This document shows positions 17,134-25,985 of a stretch of DNA of 27,147 bases, one piece after another. The position numbers were made by a program, and so were the translations under genes. This DNA comes from Granulicella sp. (GTDB lineage: Bacteria > Acidobacteriota > Terriglobia > Terriglobales > Acidobacteriaceae): assembly GCA_003133205.1 (NCBI GenBank), contig PKWK01000284.1:1-27147 (forward strand), given 5' to 3'. The stretch's first letter is position 1; every line of letters begins with the position of its first letter. The notes beneath the pieces are model-generated. The model did no database searches. It worked only from the letters and a program-made list of their open reading frames with translations, and was not told where the DNA came from.

Positions 17134-17981
17134 ACCCGAAGCGTATCCTCATAGCTCTCACGCTCGCGCTTTTTGTCTCCGGCCTGTCGACTTGGATTGT
17201 CTCCAGGAGGCTGACTGCACCGCCGGCGTTGCCGAGGCCTGTGGACGTCACCTATGCTGCGCCATCGCGTGTTCTTCAGGCTGGCGAAGTGCTCAGTGCC
17301 GACAACACCGAACTCGTCGCCTGGCCTGGCACGATCCCCATCGACGGAGCTTTCGCGCGAATCCCCGACGTGATTGGCCGCGTGGTTCTCTTCCCGCTCG
17401 CCAAGAGCCAGCCAATTCTCGATCGCGACCTTTCTGCTGCGGGCTCCGGCACCGGTCTCGCCAGCAAGATCCCCGACGGCATGCGTGCGGTCGCGCTGCG
17501 CTCCGACGAAGTCGTCGGTGTCGCCGGGTTTCTTGTTCCCGGCTCTCACCTCGATGTCCTTGTGACTTACCGCTCGGACCGTTCTCCCGAACCCCTCACG
17601 GCCACGGTCCTGCAGAACGCGGTCGTCATCGCCGTCGGTCACCAGATTGAGCCCGACCCCGCAGGCAAGACATCGGACGCCACCGTCGTTACGCTTCTGC
17701 TGACTCCCGAGGAGTCGCAACGCGCCGTCCTGGCGAGTAACCAAGGCGCGATCCACTTCGTCCTGCGCAACGGCGGAGACGCGAGCCTTAGCGGTAACGC
17801 CCCGACCCTGCTCTCGCAACTCGCCAGCAACCGCCCAACCGCACCGGCACGCACAATTGTCCGACCGACAGCCCCAGCGATTCCAGCAGCCCCCAAGCGC
17901 CACGAGATTGAAACCGTCCTTGGCGGCGGCCCAGCCGATGCGCGATTGACAGGATCACTGAATGGAGGCGCCGGACAATGA
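17130..17981 (+). CDS. cpaB: Tad pilus assembly protein CpaB/RcpC
   Basis: This is a 283-residue protein. An N-terminal hydrophobic anchor (RILIALTLALFVSGLSTWIV) is followed by a SAF-type beta-clip domain (about residues 45-105, VLQAGEVLSADNTELVAWPG...IGRVVLFPLAKSQPI). The RcpC/CpaB domain then contains the characteristic VVGVAGFLVPGSHLDVLVTY. CpaB acts in the periplasm with the secretin. The C-terminal 60 residues are Pro/Ala/Arg-rich and look disordered. It is joined by 4-base overlaps to the genes on both sides. The start ATG 17130 is chosen from the overlap; the longer frame upstream is a shadow of cpaA. Confidence 0.92.
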   Translation: MNPKRILIALTLALFVSGLSTWIVSRRLTAPPALPRPVDVTYAAPSRVLQAGEVLSADNTELVAWPGTIPIDGAFARIPDVIGRVVLFPLAKSQPILDRDLSAAGSGTGLASKIPDGMRAVALRSDEVVGVAGFLVPGSHLDVLVTYRSDRSPEPLTATVLQNAVVIAVGHQIEPDPAGKTSDATVVTLLLTPEESQRAVLASNQGAIHFVLRNGGDASLSGNAPTLLSQLASNRPTAPARTIVRPTAPAIPAAPKRHEIETVLGGGPADARLTGSLNGGAGQ

Positions 17982-19414
17982 TTCTCCACAATCCAGCCCG
18001 GCGCAACCCAACTCGCCTCGTATCGATTGCGGCCCTGTTGCTCACGAGTTTGTGCGGGGTGTGTCAGGAACCCGCAGAGGCTCAGGATGCAGTCAACCAG
18101 CCGCCTGCCATCCACTCCGCGGCTGCGAGCGACGTGGTCCACATCACCGTCGGTCGCTCCGTCGTCCTCACTTCGGTCACTTCGCTGCGCCGTGTTTATG
18201 TTGGCAACCCCGCTGTGCTTCAGACCTTCACTTCGGGCTCCAACGAGGTCGTGCTGACGGCGAAGGCCGCGGGCGTCAGCAGCATGGTGCTGTGGGACGA
18301 AGTGGGCGGCCATCGCCTCTACGCAATCTCCGCGGACGTTGATCCCGAAGCTCTCCGCGCCTCGCTCGAACAGGCGTTTCCTGGCTCCTCTATCCACGCC
18401 GAGGCAGGCGAAGGCAAGATCGTCCTGACCGGATCGGTCGCAACCGAGGCTGCGTCCGAAGCAGCGCTCAAGATGGCCTCGCTCTATACGAAGGACGTCG
18501 TCAACTCGCTTCACATCGTCCCCGTGCACGGCAAGCAAGTGCAACTCAAGCTCCGCATCGTGGAGGTAGACCGCACTCGCCTCGAACAGCTAGGCATCAA
18601 CATCTTCGCCAATGGCCGGACGGCGGTCGCAACCACGACCGGACAGTTCGGCAGCCCCGCTACCGGCAGTGGCTCGTCTCTCAGTGTCAGCAACCCGCTC
18701 AACCTTTTTCTCTACAACGCCAAGCTCGACGTTGGGCTCACCGTGCAAGACCTCGAGCAGAAGCAGATCCTCCAGGTGCTTGCCGAGCCCACGATTACCA
18801 CGCTGAGCGGTTTGCCGGCGCGCTTCCTCTCCGGCGGCGAGTTCCCCTTTCCCGTGGTGCAGGGTGGCACGGGGAACTCAACCGCGATCAGCATCCAATT
18901 CCGTCCCTACGGCGTCAAGGTCGACTTCACGCCAACCGTCAACCCGGACGGCTCCATCCGGCTCAAGCTGTCGCCTGAGGTCAGCACGCTGGACTACAGC
19001 AACGCCGTCACCATCTCCGGCTTTACGATTCCAGCGCTCTCCACGCGACGAGCAGAGACCGAAGTTGAGATCCAGGACGGCCAGAGCTTCATCGTCTCCG
19101 GTCTGCTCGACCACCGGACCACCGAGATTATGAGCAAGGTTCCGGGCATCGCCAGCGTCCCTATCCTCGGCCAGCTCTTCCGGTCGAAGAACTCCAGTCA
19201 CTCTGTCGTTGAACTGGTCATCATCGTCACCGCTAACGTGGTCGATCCTTTAGACTCCAACGCGAAGTCGAGCCCGAGCGAGCCGAAGTTCATTGTGCCC
19301 AACCTCGACACCGATGCCTTCGATGCGTCTGCACAGGGTAAGTCCGGAGCACACATGCCCGCGTCAACGCCGCAGCCCCAAGCCGCAACTCAGATTCGGC
19401 CGGACCGCCAATGA
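17978..19414 (+). CDS. cpaC: Tad pilus secretin CpaC/RcpA
   Basis: This 478-residue outer-membrane secretin forms the pore through which the Flp pilus passes. A signal peptide (RLVSIAALLLTSLCGVCQ) is followed by the pilus-specific N-domain (VVHITVGRSVVL...VYVGNPAVL). A BON-like segment (about residues 125-170, IHAEAGEGKIVLTGSV) leads to the secretin core, starting VQLKLRIVEVDRTRLEQLGIN and including the hallmark FLSGGEFPFPV and the final VPILGQLFRSKNSSHSVVELVIIVTANVV. The tail after about residue 425 is low-complexity. It overlaps cpaB and cpaE by 4 bases each. No pilotin is seen. Confidence 0.95.
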   Translation: MILHNPARRNPTRLVSIAALLLTSLCGVCQEPAEAQDAVNQPPAIHSAAASDVVHITVGRSVVLTSVTSLRRVYVGNPAVLQTFTSGSNEVVLTAKAAGVSSMVLWDEVGGHRLYAISADVDPEALRASLEQAFPGSSIHAEAGEGKIVLTGSVATEAASEAALKMASLYTKDVVNSLHIVPVHGKQVQLKLRIVEVDRTRLEQLGINIFANGRTAVATTTGQFGSPATGSGSSLSVSNPLNLFLYNAKLDVGLTVQDLEQKQILQVLAEPTITTLSGLPARFLSGGEFPFPVVQGGTGNSTAISIQFRPYGVKVDFTPTVNPDGSIRLKLSPEVSTLDYSNAVTISGFTIPALSTRRAETEVEIQDGQSFIVSGLLDHRTTEIMSKVPGIASVPILGQLFRSKNSSHSVVELVIIVTANVVDPLDSNAKSSPSEPKFIVPNLDTDAFDASAQGKSGAHMPASTPQPQAATQIRPDRQ

Positions 19415-20640
19415 CCAACGATATGAACTCCCCGGAGCGGCCAAGCCAGGCCATCTTCAGCGTCTGCCTGGATGAGGCCGAGGTCAACGCCGCAATGGCC
19501 GCGTCGTTCAAAATCAATGGAGCCCACTTCGCAGGCGAGTTCCGCGATTACATCACCTCAGACAAGCGCCCGCAGTTCTCTCCACCGCTGAAGAACGCGG
19601 CTGCCTGCGTCGCCCTCATCGACTTCGACCGCGACCCTGAACTGGCTCTCGAGACGACCGAGCGACTGCATCAGATATTCCTTAAGAAGATCAGCATCGT
19701 CGGCATAGGCGCGCAGCTTGACGCAGGCATTCTGCTGCGCGCGGTCCGCAACGGATGCACGGAGTTCCTGACCAAGCCGCTCGATCCGGCCGATCTTGGC
19801 GCAGCGCTGAATCGCTTCCATGCTGCCATGGCGGTCGATCCCCACGCGCAAAGCGGCATCGGGCGCGTCATCGCCTTCTTCGGCGCCAAGGGCGGCGTGG
19901 GAACCACCATGCTCGCGGTGCATCTCGCCACTCACCTGGTTCGCCAGCACGGCAAGAAGACGCTGCTCATCGACCACAAGCCGCAGTTGGGGCACGTCGC
20001 TTTGTACCTCGGTCTCAAGGACACGCAGTACCACTTCGACGAACTGCTGCGCAACGCCGATCGGCTCGACTCCGAACTACTCAATGGCTTTGTGGTCCGC
20101 CACAGAAGCGGCCTCGACGTCATCGCATCTCCCGAGATGTCCGGAGGGCCGCATGAGCCGAAGAGCGACCAGTTCGAGCACGTCATGGATTTCCTCCGAC
20201 GCGAATACGACTACGTTCTCATCGATTCGTCGGTCGTTTTCCAGGATTCCAAGAACTCCATCATTGACCAATCCGACGAGGTCTATATTGTCTCGACGCC
20301 GGACGTCGCTGCGCTGCGCGACCTGGCGCGCCTGGTCGAGAATCTCTCGCTCAGCGAGTCCGCCACCAGCAAGCTCCACGTCGTGGTCAACCGCTCCACC
20401 GCAACCGATTCCATCACCTCCGAGCAGATCGAGAAAGCCGTCCGCTTCCCGATTTCTATCTCGGTTCCCAATAACTACTTTGAGTTGCTTCGTGCCATCA
20501 ACGATGGTGAGCCGATCCCGCCGCAGCGCCGCTCCGAGTTCAACCAGGCGGTCGCTCGCTGGGCCAACCGCATCGTTCACGGCGTTGGCGGTCCGAAGCC
20601 TGCGGCACAGAAAAAGGGGTTGTTTGCCTTCCTGCGTTGA
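19411..20640 (+). CDS. cpaE: Tad pilus localisation ATPase CpaE/TadZ
   Basis: This is a 409-residue protein. The N-terminal ~140 residues form an atypical receiver-like domain, with VALIDFDRDPEL and a late KPLDPADLG resembling the response-regulator lysine. A MinD/ParA-type ATPase follows, with deviant Walker A GAKGGVGTT (158-166). The next motif, LLIDHKPQLGHVALYLGL, has HKPQLG where most CpaE proteins have DLDLQFGD; YDYVLIDSS follows. TadZ proteins mark the cell position where the pilus is built. Translation is coupled to cpaC through a 4-base overlap. The substituted Asp motif could reduce ATP turnover; that is inference. Confidence 0.93.
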   Translation: MTNDMNSPERPSQAIFSVCLDEAEVNAAMAASFKINGAHFAGEFRDYITSDKRPQFSPPLKNAAACVALIDFDRDPELALETTERLHQIFLKKISIVGIGAQLDAGILLRAVRNGCTEFLTKPLDPADLGAALNRFHAAMAVDPHAQSGIGRVIAFFGAKGGVGTTMLAVHLATHLVRQHGKKTLLIDHKPQLGHVALYLGLKDTQYHFDELLRNADRLDSELLNGFVVRHRSGLDVIASPEMSGGPHEPKSDQFEHVMDFLRREYDYVLIDSSVVFQDSKNSIIDQSDEVYIVSTPDVAALRDLARLVENLSLSESATSKLHVVVNRSTATDSITSEQIEKAVRFPISISVPNNYFELLRAINDGEPIPPQRRSEFNQAVARWANRIVHGVGGPKPAAQKKGLFAFLR

Positions 20641-20683
20641 AAGCCGCCCCGGTACATCGCTCTAAGAGATTGAGGTGCTCGCT

Positions 20684-22036
20684 ATGTCCGAAGTATCGAT
20701 GTACATGACTGCCCTGACCCGCGTCGCGGTAGCCACTGAAGTTCGTGTCACCCTCGGTGAAGCAGCGCGCAACGCGCTCAAGACCTCCGTTCACCACGAG
20801 CTAATCCGCCGCATGGACCTGGAGAAGCTTGCTGCCATCCAGGCTGACGAACGCGACGGACGCCAGCGACTGCTCGCCATCATTCTCCAACTCATCGGCG
20901 AACAAAACGCCCCACTCAGCGCGCCGGATCGCGACCATCTCGCGCACGACATTCTCGACGAAGTATTCGGCCTCGGCCCGCTCGAGCCGCTGCTGCACGA
21001 CCCCACCGTGAATGACATTCTCGTCAACACCTACAAAACCGTCTACGTGGAACGGCGCGGCGTAATCGAGAAGACCAACATCGTCTTCAAGGATGAGGCC
21101 CACCTGATGCATATCATCGACAAGATTGTATTCGCGGTTGGCCGCCGCATCGATGAGTCTTCGCCCATGGTGGATGCCCGCCTGCTCGACGGATCACGCG
21201 TCAACATCGTTATTCCGCCGCTCGCGGTGGATGGTCCGCTGCTCTCGATACGTCGCTTCGGCGCCGTCCCGCTCACCGCCGACGATCTGCTGCGCCACCG
21301 CGCCCTGACTCCGCAGATGCTCGAAATCCTGCGCAGCGCAGTCCGCGCTCGCCTCAACATCGTCGTCTCGGGAGGCACCGGCTCCGGCAAGACCACGCTG
21401 CTCAATGTACTCTCTGGATTCATCTCCGCTGCGGAGCGCATCGTCACCATCGAAGACTCCGCCGAACTCCAGATCAAACAGGAACACGTCGCGCGCCTCG
21501 AGTGCCGGCCGCCCAACCTCGAAGGCAAAGGCGCCGTCCGCCAGCGCGAACTCGTCATCAACGCGCTCCGCATGCGCCCCGATCGAATCATCCTCGGCGA
21601 GGTTCGAGGGGAAGAGGCGCTCGACATGCTACAGGCCATGAATACAGGCCACGACGGATCCATCACCACCGTTCACGCTAACAATCCCCGCGATGCCATC
21701 GCCCGCATCGAAACGATGGCGATGATGGGATCGGTCTCGCTGCCCGAGAAGGCTATCCGCGCCCAGATCGCTTCGGCCGTTGATCTCATCGTCCAGGTCT
21801 CGCGCATGAGTGACGGGAGCCGTCGCGTCACCCACATCAGCGAGATCACCGGAACCACCGGAGATATCGTGAGCCTTCAGGACATCTACGTCTTTGAGAA
21901 ACTCGGGCTTGGGCCCAGCGGCAACGTCAAAGGCCGCTTCTACTCCACCGGCATCGTGCCCAAGTTCAGCGAACGTCTCAAGGCCGCCGGTATCCCGCTT
22001 GGCCTCAACCTGCTCGACCATTCCGTCGAAGTGTAG
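20684..22036 (+). CDS. cpaF: Tad pilus motor ATPase CpaF/TadA
   Basis: This is a 450-residue secretion ATPase of the type II/IV family that drives pilus extension and, in Tad systems, retraction. The N-terminal all-helical region leads to the conserved [21 protein letters not shown]. Walker [10 protein letters not shown] (230-238), the Asp box [17 protein letters not shown], Walker [21 protein letters not shown] and the His box [15 protein letters not shown] are all intact. I chose ATG 20684 because TGAGG lies 8 nt upstream; an in-frame GTG at 20675 would add three residues. A 43-base gap after cpaE contains the ribosome-binding site and no terminator. Confidence 0.96.
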   Translation: MSEVSMYMTALTRVAVATEVRVTLGEAARNALKTSVHHELIRRMDLEKLAAIQADERDGRQRLLAIILQLIGEQNAPLSAPDRDHLAHDILDEVFGLGPLEPLLHDPTVNDILVNTYKTVYVERRGVIEKTNIVFKDEAHLMHIIDKIVFAVGRRIDESSPMVDARLLDGSRVNIVIPPLAVDGPLLSIRRFGAVPLTADDLLRHRALTPQMLEILRSAVRARLNIVVSGGTGSGKTTLLNVLSGFISAAERIVTIEDSAELQIKQEHVARLECRPPNLEGKGAVRQRELVINALRMRPDRIILGEVRGEEALDMLQAMNTGHDGSITTVHANNPRDAIARIETMAMMGSVSLPEKAIRAQIASAVDLIVQVSRMSDGSRRVTHISEITGTTGDIVSLQDIYVFEKLGLGPSGNVKGRFYSTGIVPKFSERLKAAGIPLGLNLLDHSVEV

Positions 22037-22053
22037 AGAAGGAATCGCTCCCA

Positions 22054-23019
22054 GTGAACGCTCTCACAATCACGTTTTTCGGTGTCCTGGCGCTCAGCTT
22101 CGCCGTTTTCATGGTCTTCACGCGGCCAGCGTCGAGCAAGTCCACCCGGCAGCGGCTCGTCGTCATCCAGGATTCGGTTCGGCCCCACAATGCAGGCGCC
22201 TATGGAACGGAACTGGAGGCGGCGGAGCAACTGGATCATTCCACCCGTCTCGGCGTCTTTCTCGAGCGCTACCGCCTCGCGAAAAATCTCAACGTGCTCC
22301 TCATCCACGCAGACAGCAGCCTGGGCGTGGGCGGCACCGTTCTCGCCAGTGCGGGCGCTGCACTCAGTTGCGGCTTGCTGAGCTTCCTCTGCCTTCAGTC
22401 GCTGCTGCTCGGCGTCGTCGCGGCTCTTGCCGGCTCCGCCATCCCCTATGGCCTGCTTCGGCTCAAATGAGGCCGCCGTCTCAAGGCGTTCAATACAGCC
22501 CTGCCCGATGCCATCGACCTCATGGCCCGTTCGCTCCTCGCCGGCCACTCCATGGGTTCCTCCATCGAACTGATCGCCGAGCAATCGCCCGAGCCGCTCG
22601 CCTCTGAGTTCGTCCAGGTTTTCCAACAGCAGAGGCTGGGCCTTCACTTCCGCGATGCCCTGCTGCAGATGGGCACACGCGTTCCTTCGAGGGATCTGCA
22701 GTTTCTCATCACTGCCATCCTCGTCCAGAAGGAGACGGGAGGTGATCTGACCGAGATCCTCGATCGCGCCTCGCACGTCATCCGCGAACGTGTCCGCATC
22801 GAAGGCGAAGTCCGAACCCACACCGCGCAGGGGCGTCTCACCGGCTGGATACTCGCGTTGCTCCCAGTCGTCATGCTCGCGCTGATCAACCTTCTCAGCC
22901 CCGGATACTCCGGCATCCTCTTCCACGATCCCGTTGGGCAGAAGCTACTCTACGCCGGGGGGACCTTCATCATCCTCGGAGGCCTCATCATTCGCAAGAT
23001 CGTCGATGTCCAGGTCTAA
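22054..23019 (+). pseudogene. tadB: Tad platform protein TadB, interrupted by an in-frame TGA
   Basis: Two open stretches lie in the same frame, separated only by TGA at 22468-22470 (codon 139 of 321). Before it: a start at GTG with GAAGGA 9 nt upstream, an N-terminal helix (ITFFGVLALSFAVFMVF), a cytosolic segment with FLERYRLAKNLNVLLIHADS, and two further helices ending IPYGLLRLK. After it, without any frame change: GRRLKAFNTALPDAIDLMAR and the complete T2SSF domain to RKIVDVQV. In intact TadB proteins this junction is a continuous basic linker, so a single substitution (for example CGA to TGA) explains the stop. The downstream half has no ribosome-binding site, and its first ATG (22522) lies inside the domain. 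TadB and TadC form the inner-membrane platform, so the stop, unless suppressed, should disable the pilus. Confidence 0.88.
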
Positions 23020-23028
23020 CCATCCACT

Positions 23029-23934
23029 ATGAACCATCTCTTCTACATCACCTTCGGCGTAACGATTTTCTCCACTCTCGCGCTGGTTGTCGCGTTTCTT
23101 TCCACCCGCACCTCGCGCGCGACCATGCAGCGAATCCGTGAGGTCACGCACCGCGGCAGAAGCTACCGGCGAGACGCACCAGTGGCCATGGATGCAGGAC
23201 GCAGGCTCTTTACGATCATGCACTGGGTCCGCGCGCGCATCGGCCTGACGGATGAGGCAAACCTCCCTGAGCGCCTGGCCAATGCCGGATTTCGCGGCAC
23301 CTTTCCAGCCGACGTTTACAACGCAGCGCGCATCCTTTGTCCCGTGCTCGCGCTCGCCGTCGCTTTCTTCATTCCATGGAGCCGTACGTTCTGGATCATC
23401 GCGCTTCCTGCCGCCGGCTTCATCGCGCCCAACATTGTGCTGACCCGCCTGATCAAGCGCCGTCGCGAAAAGGTGCGCAGGAGCATCCCCGACGCCATCG
23501 ACCTTCTCGTTATCTGCGTAGACGCCGGTCTCGGAATCGACCAGGCGCTGCTCCGAGTCGGCCAGGAGCTAGGCATCAGCCATCCACAGATCACAGAGGA
23601 ACTGCTCCAGATCAATCGCGAGCAGCGCGCCGGGAAGCCCCGCATTCAGGCTTGGGCCGATATGGCCACCCGCAGCGAACTCGCCGACATCGACTCCTTC
23701 GCCAGCATGCTGCTTCAGACCGAGCGCTTCGGAACACCGATCGCCCGCGCCCTCAGCAGTTTCGCGGACAACATCCGTCTCAAGCGCCGTCAACTGGCGG
23801 AACAGATGGCGGCAAAGACAACCATCAAGATTATCTTTCCGCTCGTCTTCTTTATCTTCCCGAGCATATTCATCGTCATGCTCGGCCCCGCGGCGCTCAG
23901 CATCATCCGCGGCATGTCGGTCATGGGCCAGTAA
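23029..23934 (+). CDS. tadC: Tad pilus platform protein TadC
   Basis: This is a 301-residue inner-membrane protein that pairs with TadB. It has an N-terminal helix (FYITFGVTIFSTLALVVAFL), a second hydrophobic pair (ILCPVLALAVAFFIPW and TFWIIALPAAGFIAPNIVL), and the T2SSF domain starting RRSIPDAIDLLVICVDAGLGIDQALLRVGQEL. The C-terminal helix is IKIIFPLVFFIFPSIFIVMLGPAAL. It begins 9 bases after the tadB stop. It is intact, showing that the operon's last gene is still under constraint. No tadD, tadE, tadF or tadG follows; a convergent gene starts 35 bases later. Confidence 0.94.
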   Translation: MNHLFYITFGVTIFSTLALVVAFLSTRTSRATMQRIREVTHRGRSYRRDAPVAMDAGRRLFTIMHWVRARIGLTDEANLPERLANAGFRGTFPADVYNAARILCPVLALAVAFFIPWSRTFWIIALPAAGFIAPNIVLTRLIKRRREKVRRSIPDAIDLLVICVDAGLGIDQALLRVGQELGISHPQITEELLQINREQRAGKPRIQAWADMATRSELADIDSFASMLLQTERFGTPIARALSSFADNIRLKRRQLAEQMAAKTTIKIIFPLVFFIFPSIFIVMLGPAALSIIRGMSVMGQ

Positions 23935-23969
23935 CCGGCTTGGCTTTGGGATGGAACGCAGGCGCGTCG

Positions 23970-24929
23970 CTAATCAATGAAGCGGCTAGTGATGTTGGCA
24001 TAGGCGTCGATTCGGCGGTCGCGGAGGAAGGGCCAGTGCTGGCGGGTGGTTTCGACCAGGGTGGGGTCGCGGTCGGCGATGAGGATTTCTTCCTTGTCGT
24101 GGGAAGCCTGCGCGAGGATTCGGCCGAATGGATCAGCGATGAAGCTGCCGCCCCAGAATTCGAGGCCGGAGGCGGCGGTGTGGTCGCCGGGTCCTTCGAT
24201 CGTGATTCCATCATGGATGACATCGCCATGCTCATGGCCGACGCGGTTGACGGCGGCGACGAAGACTCCATTGGCGATCGCGTGTGCGCGCTGCATGGTC
24301 TGCCAGGCTGAATACTGGGCTTCGCCGAACTCGGCCTTCTCGCTCGGATGCCAGCCGATGGCAGTCGGATAGAAGATGGTTTGCGCGCCGCTGAGGGCGG
24401 TCAGGCGTGCGGCCTCGGGGTACCACTGATCCCAGCAGATGAGTGTGCCGACGCTGCCATGACTCGTGCCGACGGCCTTGAAGCCGAGGTCGCCCGGTGT
24501 GAAGTAGAACTTCTCGTAATAGAGGGGATCGTCGGGGATGTGCATCTTGCGGTAGATACCGGCGATGTTGTCAGGAGTATCGCTCGCGTGATCCAGCACG
24601 GCGGCGGTGTTGTGGTAGAGACCAGCGGCGCGGCGCTCGAAGAGGCTCGCGATCAGGGTGATTTTCTCCTCGCGGACGATGGCGGCGAGGCGTGCGGTGC
24701 TGGGGCCGGGAATCGACTCGGCGAGGGCGAACAGCGCGTGGTCCTCGCGCTGACAGAAGTACTGGGCGCGAAAGAGTTCGGGCAGGCAGATGAGCTGTGC
24801 GCCAGCGCGGGCAGCCTCGCGCACGAGGTCGGCGGCGTGGTCGAGATTCTGCGCGGTGGAGGGGGCGCAGGCCATTTGGATGAGAGCGACGCGGGTTGCG
24901 GGTGCCGATACTGCAGTGGGTGCTGACAT
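23970..24929 (-). CDS. aguB: N-carbamoylputrescine amidase
   Basis: This 319-residue nitrilase-superfamily enzyme hydrolyses N-carbamoylputrescine to putrescine, CO2 and ammonia. The catalytic triad is intact: Glu51 (CLPELFRAQYFCQ), Lys128 (YRKMHIPDDPLYYEKFYFTPGD) and Cys165 (LICWDQWYPEAARL). The FRAQYFCQ and MHIPDDPLYYEKFYF segments are specific to the AguB subgroup rather than to general amidases. It lies downstream of pdaD on the same strand, so arginine decarboxylase and the last putrescine step are neighbours. Agmatine deiminase (aguA), which must act between them, is not in this window. A terminator hairpin separates the two genes, so aguB may be expressed at a lower level or from its own promoter. 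Confidence 0.93.
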   Translation of the reverse strand: MSAPTAVSAPATRVALIQMACAPSTAQNLDHAADLVREAARAGAQLICLPELFRAQYFCQREDHALFALAESIPGPSTARLAAIVREEKITLIASLFERRAAGLYHNTAAVLDHASDTPDNIAGIYRKMHIPDDPLYYEKFYFTPGDLGFKAVGTSHGSVGTLICWDQWYPEAARLTALSGAQTIFYPTAIGWHPSEKAEFGEAQYSAWQTMQRAHAIANGVFVAAVNRVGHEHGDVIHDGITIEGPGDHTAASGLEFWGGSFIADPFGRILAQASHDKEEILIADRDPTLVETTRQHWPFLRDRRIDAYANITSRFID

Positions 24930-24952
24930 TGCGGGAACTCCAGGGGCAACGG

Positions 24953-24978
24953 AAAAGGCGCCGGCGATTGCCAGCGCC
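24953..24978 (-). terminator. Intrinsic terminator between pdaD and aguB
   Basis: Read on the minus strand, GGCGCTGGC-AATC-GCCGGCGCC forms a 9-bp stem (one T-G pair) with a 4-base loop, directly followed by TTTT. This is a good rho-independent terminator for pdaD, 24 bases after its stop and 24 bases before the aguB start. Confidence 0.75.
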
Positions 24979-25001
24979 TCCCTTATCTTCTCAGGTTCAG
25001 T

Positions 25002-25559
25002 TTACTTGTCGTCGAAGAGGAGGATGGCTCCGGCGATGGTGGTGGTCCAGCGGCCGTTCTTGTCGCCGACTGCGGACTGGGTAACGTTGGCGGTGCGGAC
25101 GATCTTGTTGGAGATGCGATAAATCTCTTTCTTCTCGTCCCAACTCTTGTCGGGGTCGAAGTCGACGTCGAGGGTGGTAGCGAGCATCTCGGCAGCGAGT
25201 TCTTCCGCGTAGTCGCCGGCCTGATCCTCGGTCTCGCCGAAGCTGTGGTGCTCGGAGAGGTAGCCGTAGGTGTTGCGGTCGGTTGGAATGGCGACGCCGA
25301 TGCTGGAGACGACCAGGCGGTGAGCTTCGCGCGTGGAGTTCTCAGCGATCACAGCGAAGACCACTTCGCCCGGGTTGAGGTACTTGAGCCCTTCCTTGCG
25401 CGGAATCAGCTTGCACTGAGGCGGGAAGATCGAAGAGACGCGGACGAGATTTTGTGCGGCGATGCCTGCATCGCGGAGAGCAAGCTCGAAAGAGGTAAGA
25501 CGTTCTTTATGCTTGCCTACGCCCTTGGTGAAAAAAAGGCGCGTAGGGACCATGTTCAT
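25002..25559 (-). CDS. pdaD: Pyruvoyl-dependent arginine decarboxylase
   Basis: About 185 residues from ATG 25559. The enzyme cleaves itself between two serines to create a pyruvoyl group, then decarboxylates arginine to agmatine. The family opening ([31 protein letters not shown]), the cleavage site RLVVSSIG and the conserved IPRKEGL...PGEVVF segments are visible. The start needs care: GGAGG is 15 nt from ATG 25559 but 8-9 nt from an in-frame TTG at 25565, which would add two residues; ATG 25553 is also possible. The open frame continues about 50 codons upstream through non-homologous sequence. It is a compact stand-alone enzyme unrelated to the PLP-type SpeA. Confidence 0.92.
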   Translation of the reverse strand: MNMVPTRLFFTKGVGKHKERLTSFELALRDAGIAAQNLVRVSSIFPPQCKLIPRKEGLKYLNPGEVVFAVIAENSTREAHRLVVSSIGVAIPTDRNTYGYLSEHHSFGETEDQAGDYAEELAAEMLATTLDVDFDPDKSWDEKKEIYRISNKIVRTANVTQSAVGDKNGRWTTTIAGAILLFDDK

Positions 25560-25565
25560 GCCCAA

Positions 25566-25985
25566 TTGGAAGACCCTCCGGAGGGATTGCAAGATGCGGC
25601 AACCGGCGGTATTTTGCACAGGTTGCCAAGCTATAGACATTGTCAAACTTATCACAGGGGGGACGGTCGATGTGTGAATAGCGATGCGGAGGAGCTGCGC
25701 CAACGGCATTGGGGTTTAGGGTGGCCCATTCCTTAATCCGCTCAAGCGCGCGGGGCCACATCTCAGCATTGAGGTTTGGGGCGTTGCGCCATTTGCTCCG
25801 AAAAAGTTGCAAAGATGGCTCTTATGTTGTCAATCTGACCGCAGCCGGGACGAAATCTCTGTTATTTTTGTGACGCACGCGACTGCTGTTCTCGGGCTCT
25901 CTGAAACTCACCTGACCTGATGATTCAGGGGAATGCGAGACGCAGCCGGCGCGTCAATCTGATTCCCAATTTTGTGAGGAGTGTC
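25566..25985. other. Divergent intergenic region between pdaD and glnA
   Basis: There are 420 bases without a convincing gene; the minus-strand frames crossing it have no family resemblance. On the pdaD side lies a perfect 12-base palindrome, CCCTCCGGAGGG (25574-25585), that includes the only Shine-Dalgarno of pdaD. Next to it is a 7-bp inverted repeat GGCAACC/GGTTGCC (25598-25604 and 25621-25627), so pdaD's leader may be structured. On the glnA side GAGGAG precedes the ATG. I see no clear sigma-54 -24/-12 pair and no confident sigma-70 promoter. Confidence 0.5.

Noticed and set aside
25507..25812. 101-codon frame upstream of and overlapping pdaD
   Set aside because: It starts with TTG without a good ribosome-binding site and overlaps the start of pdaD in another frame; no recognisable domain.
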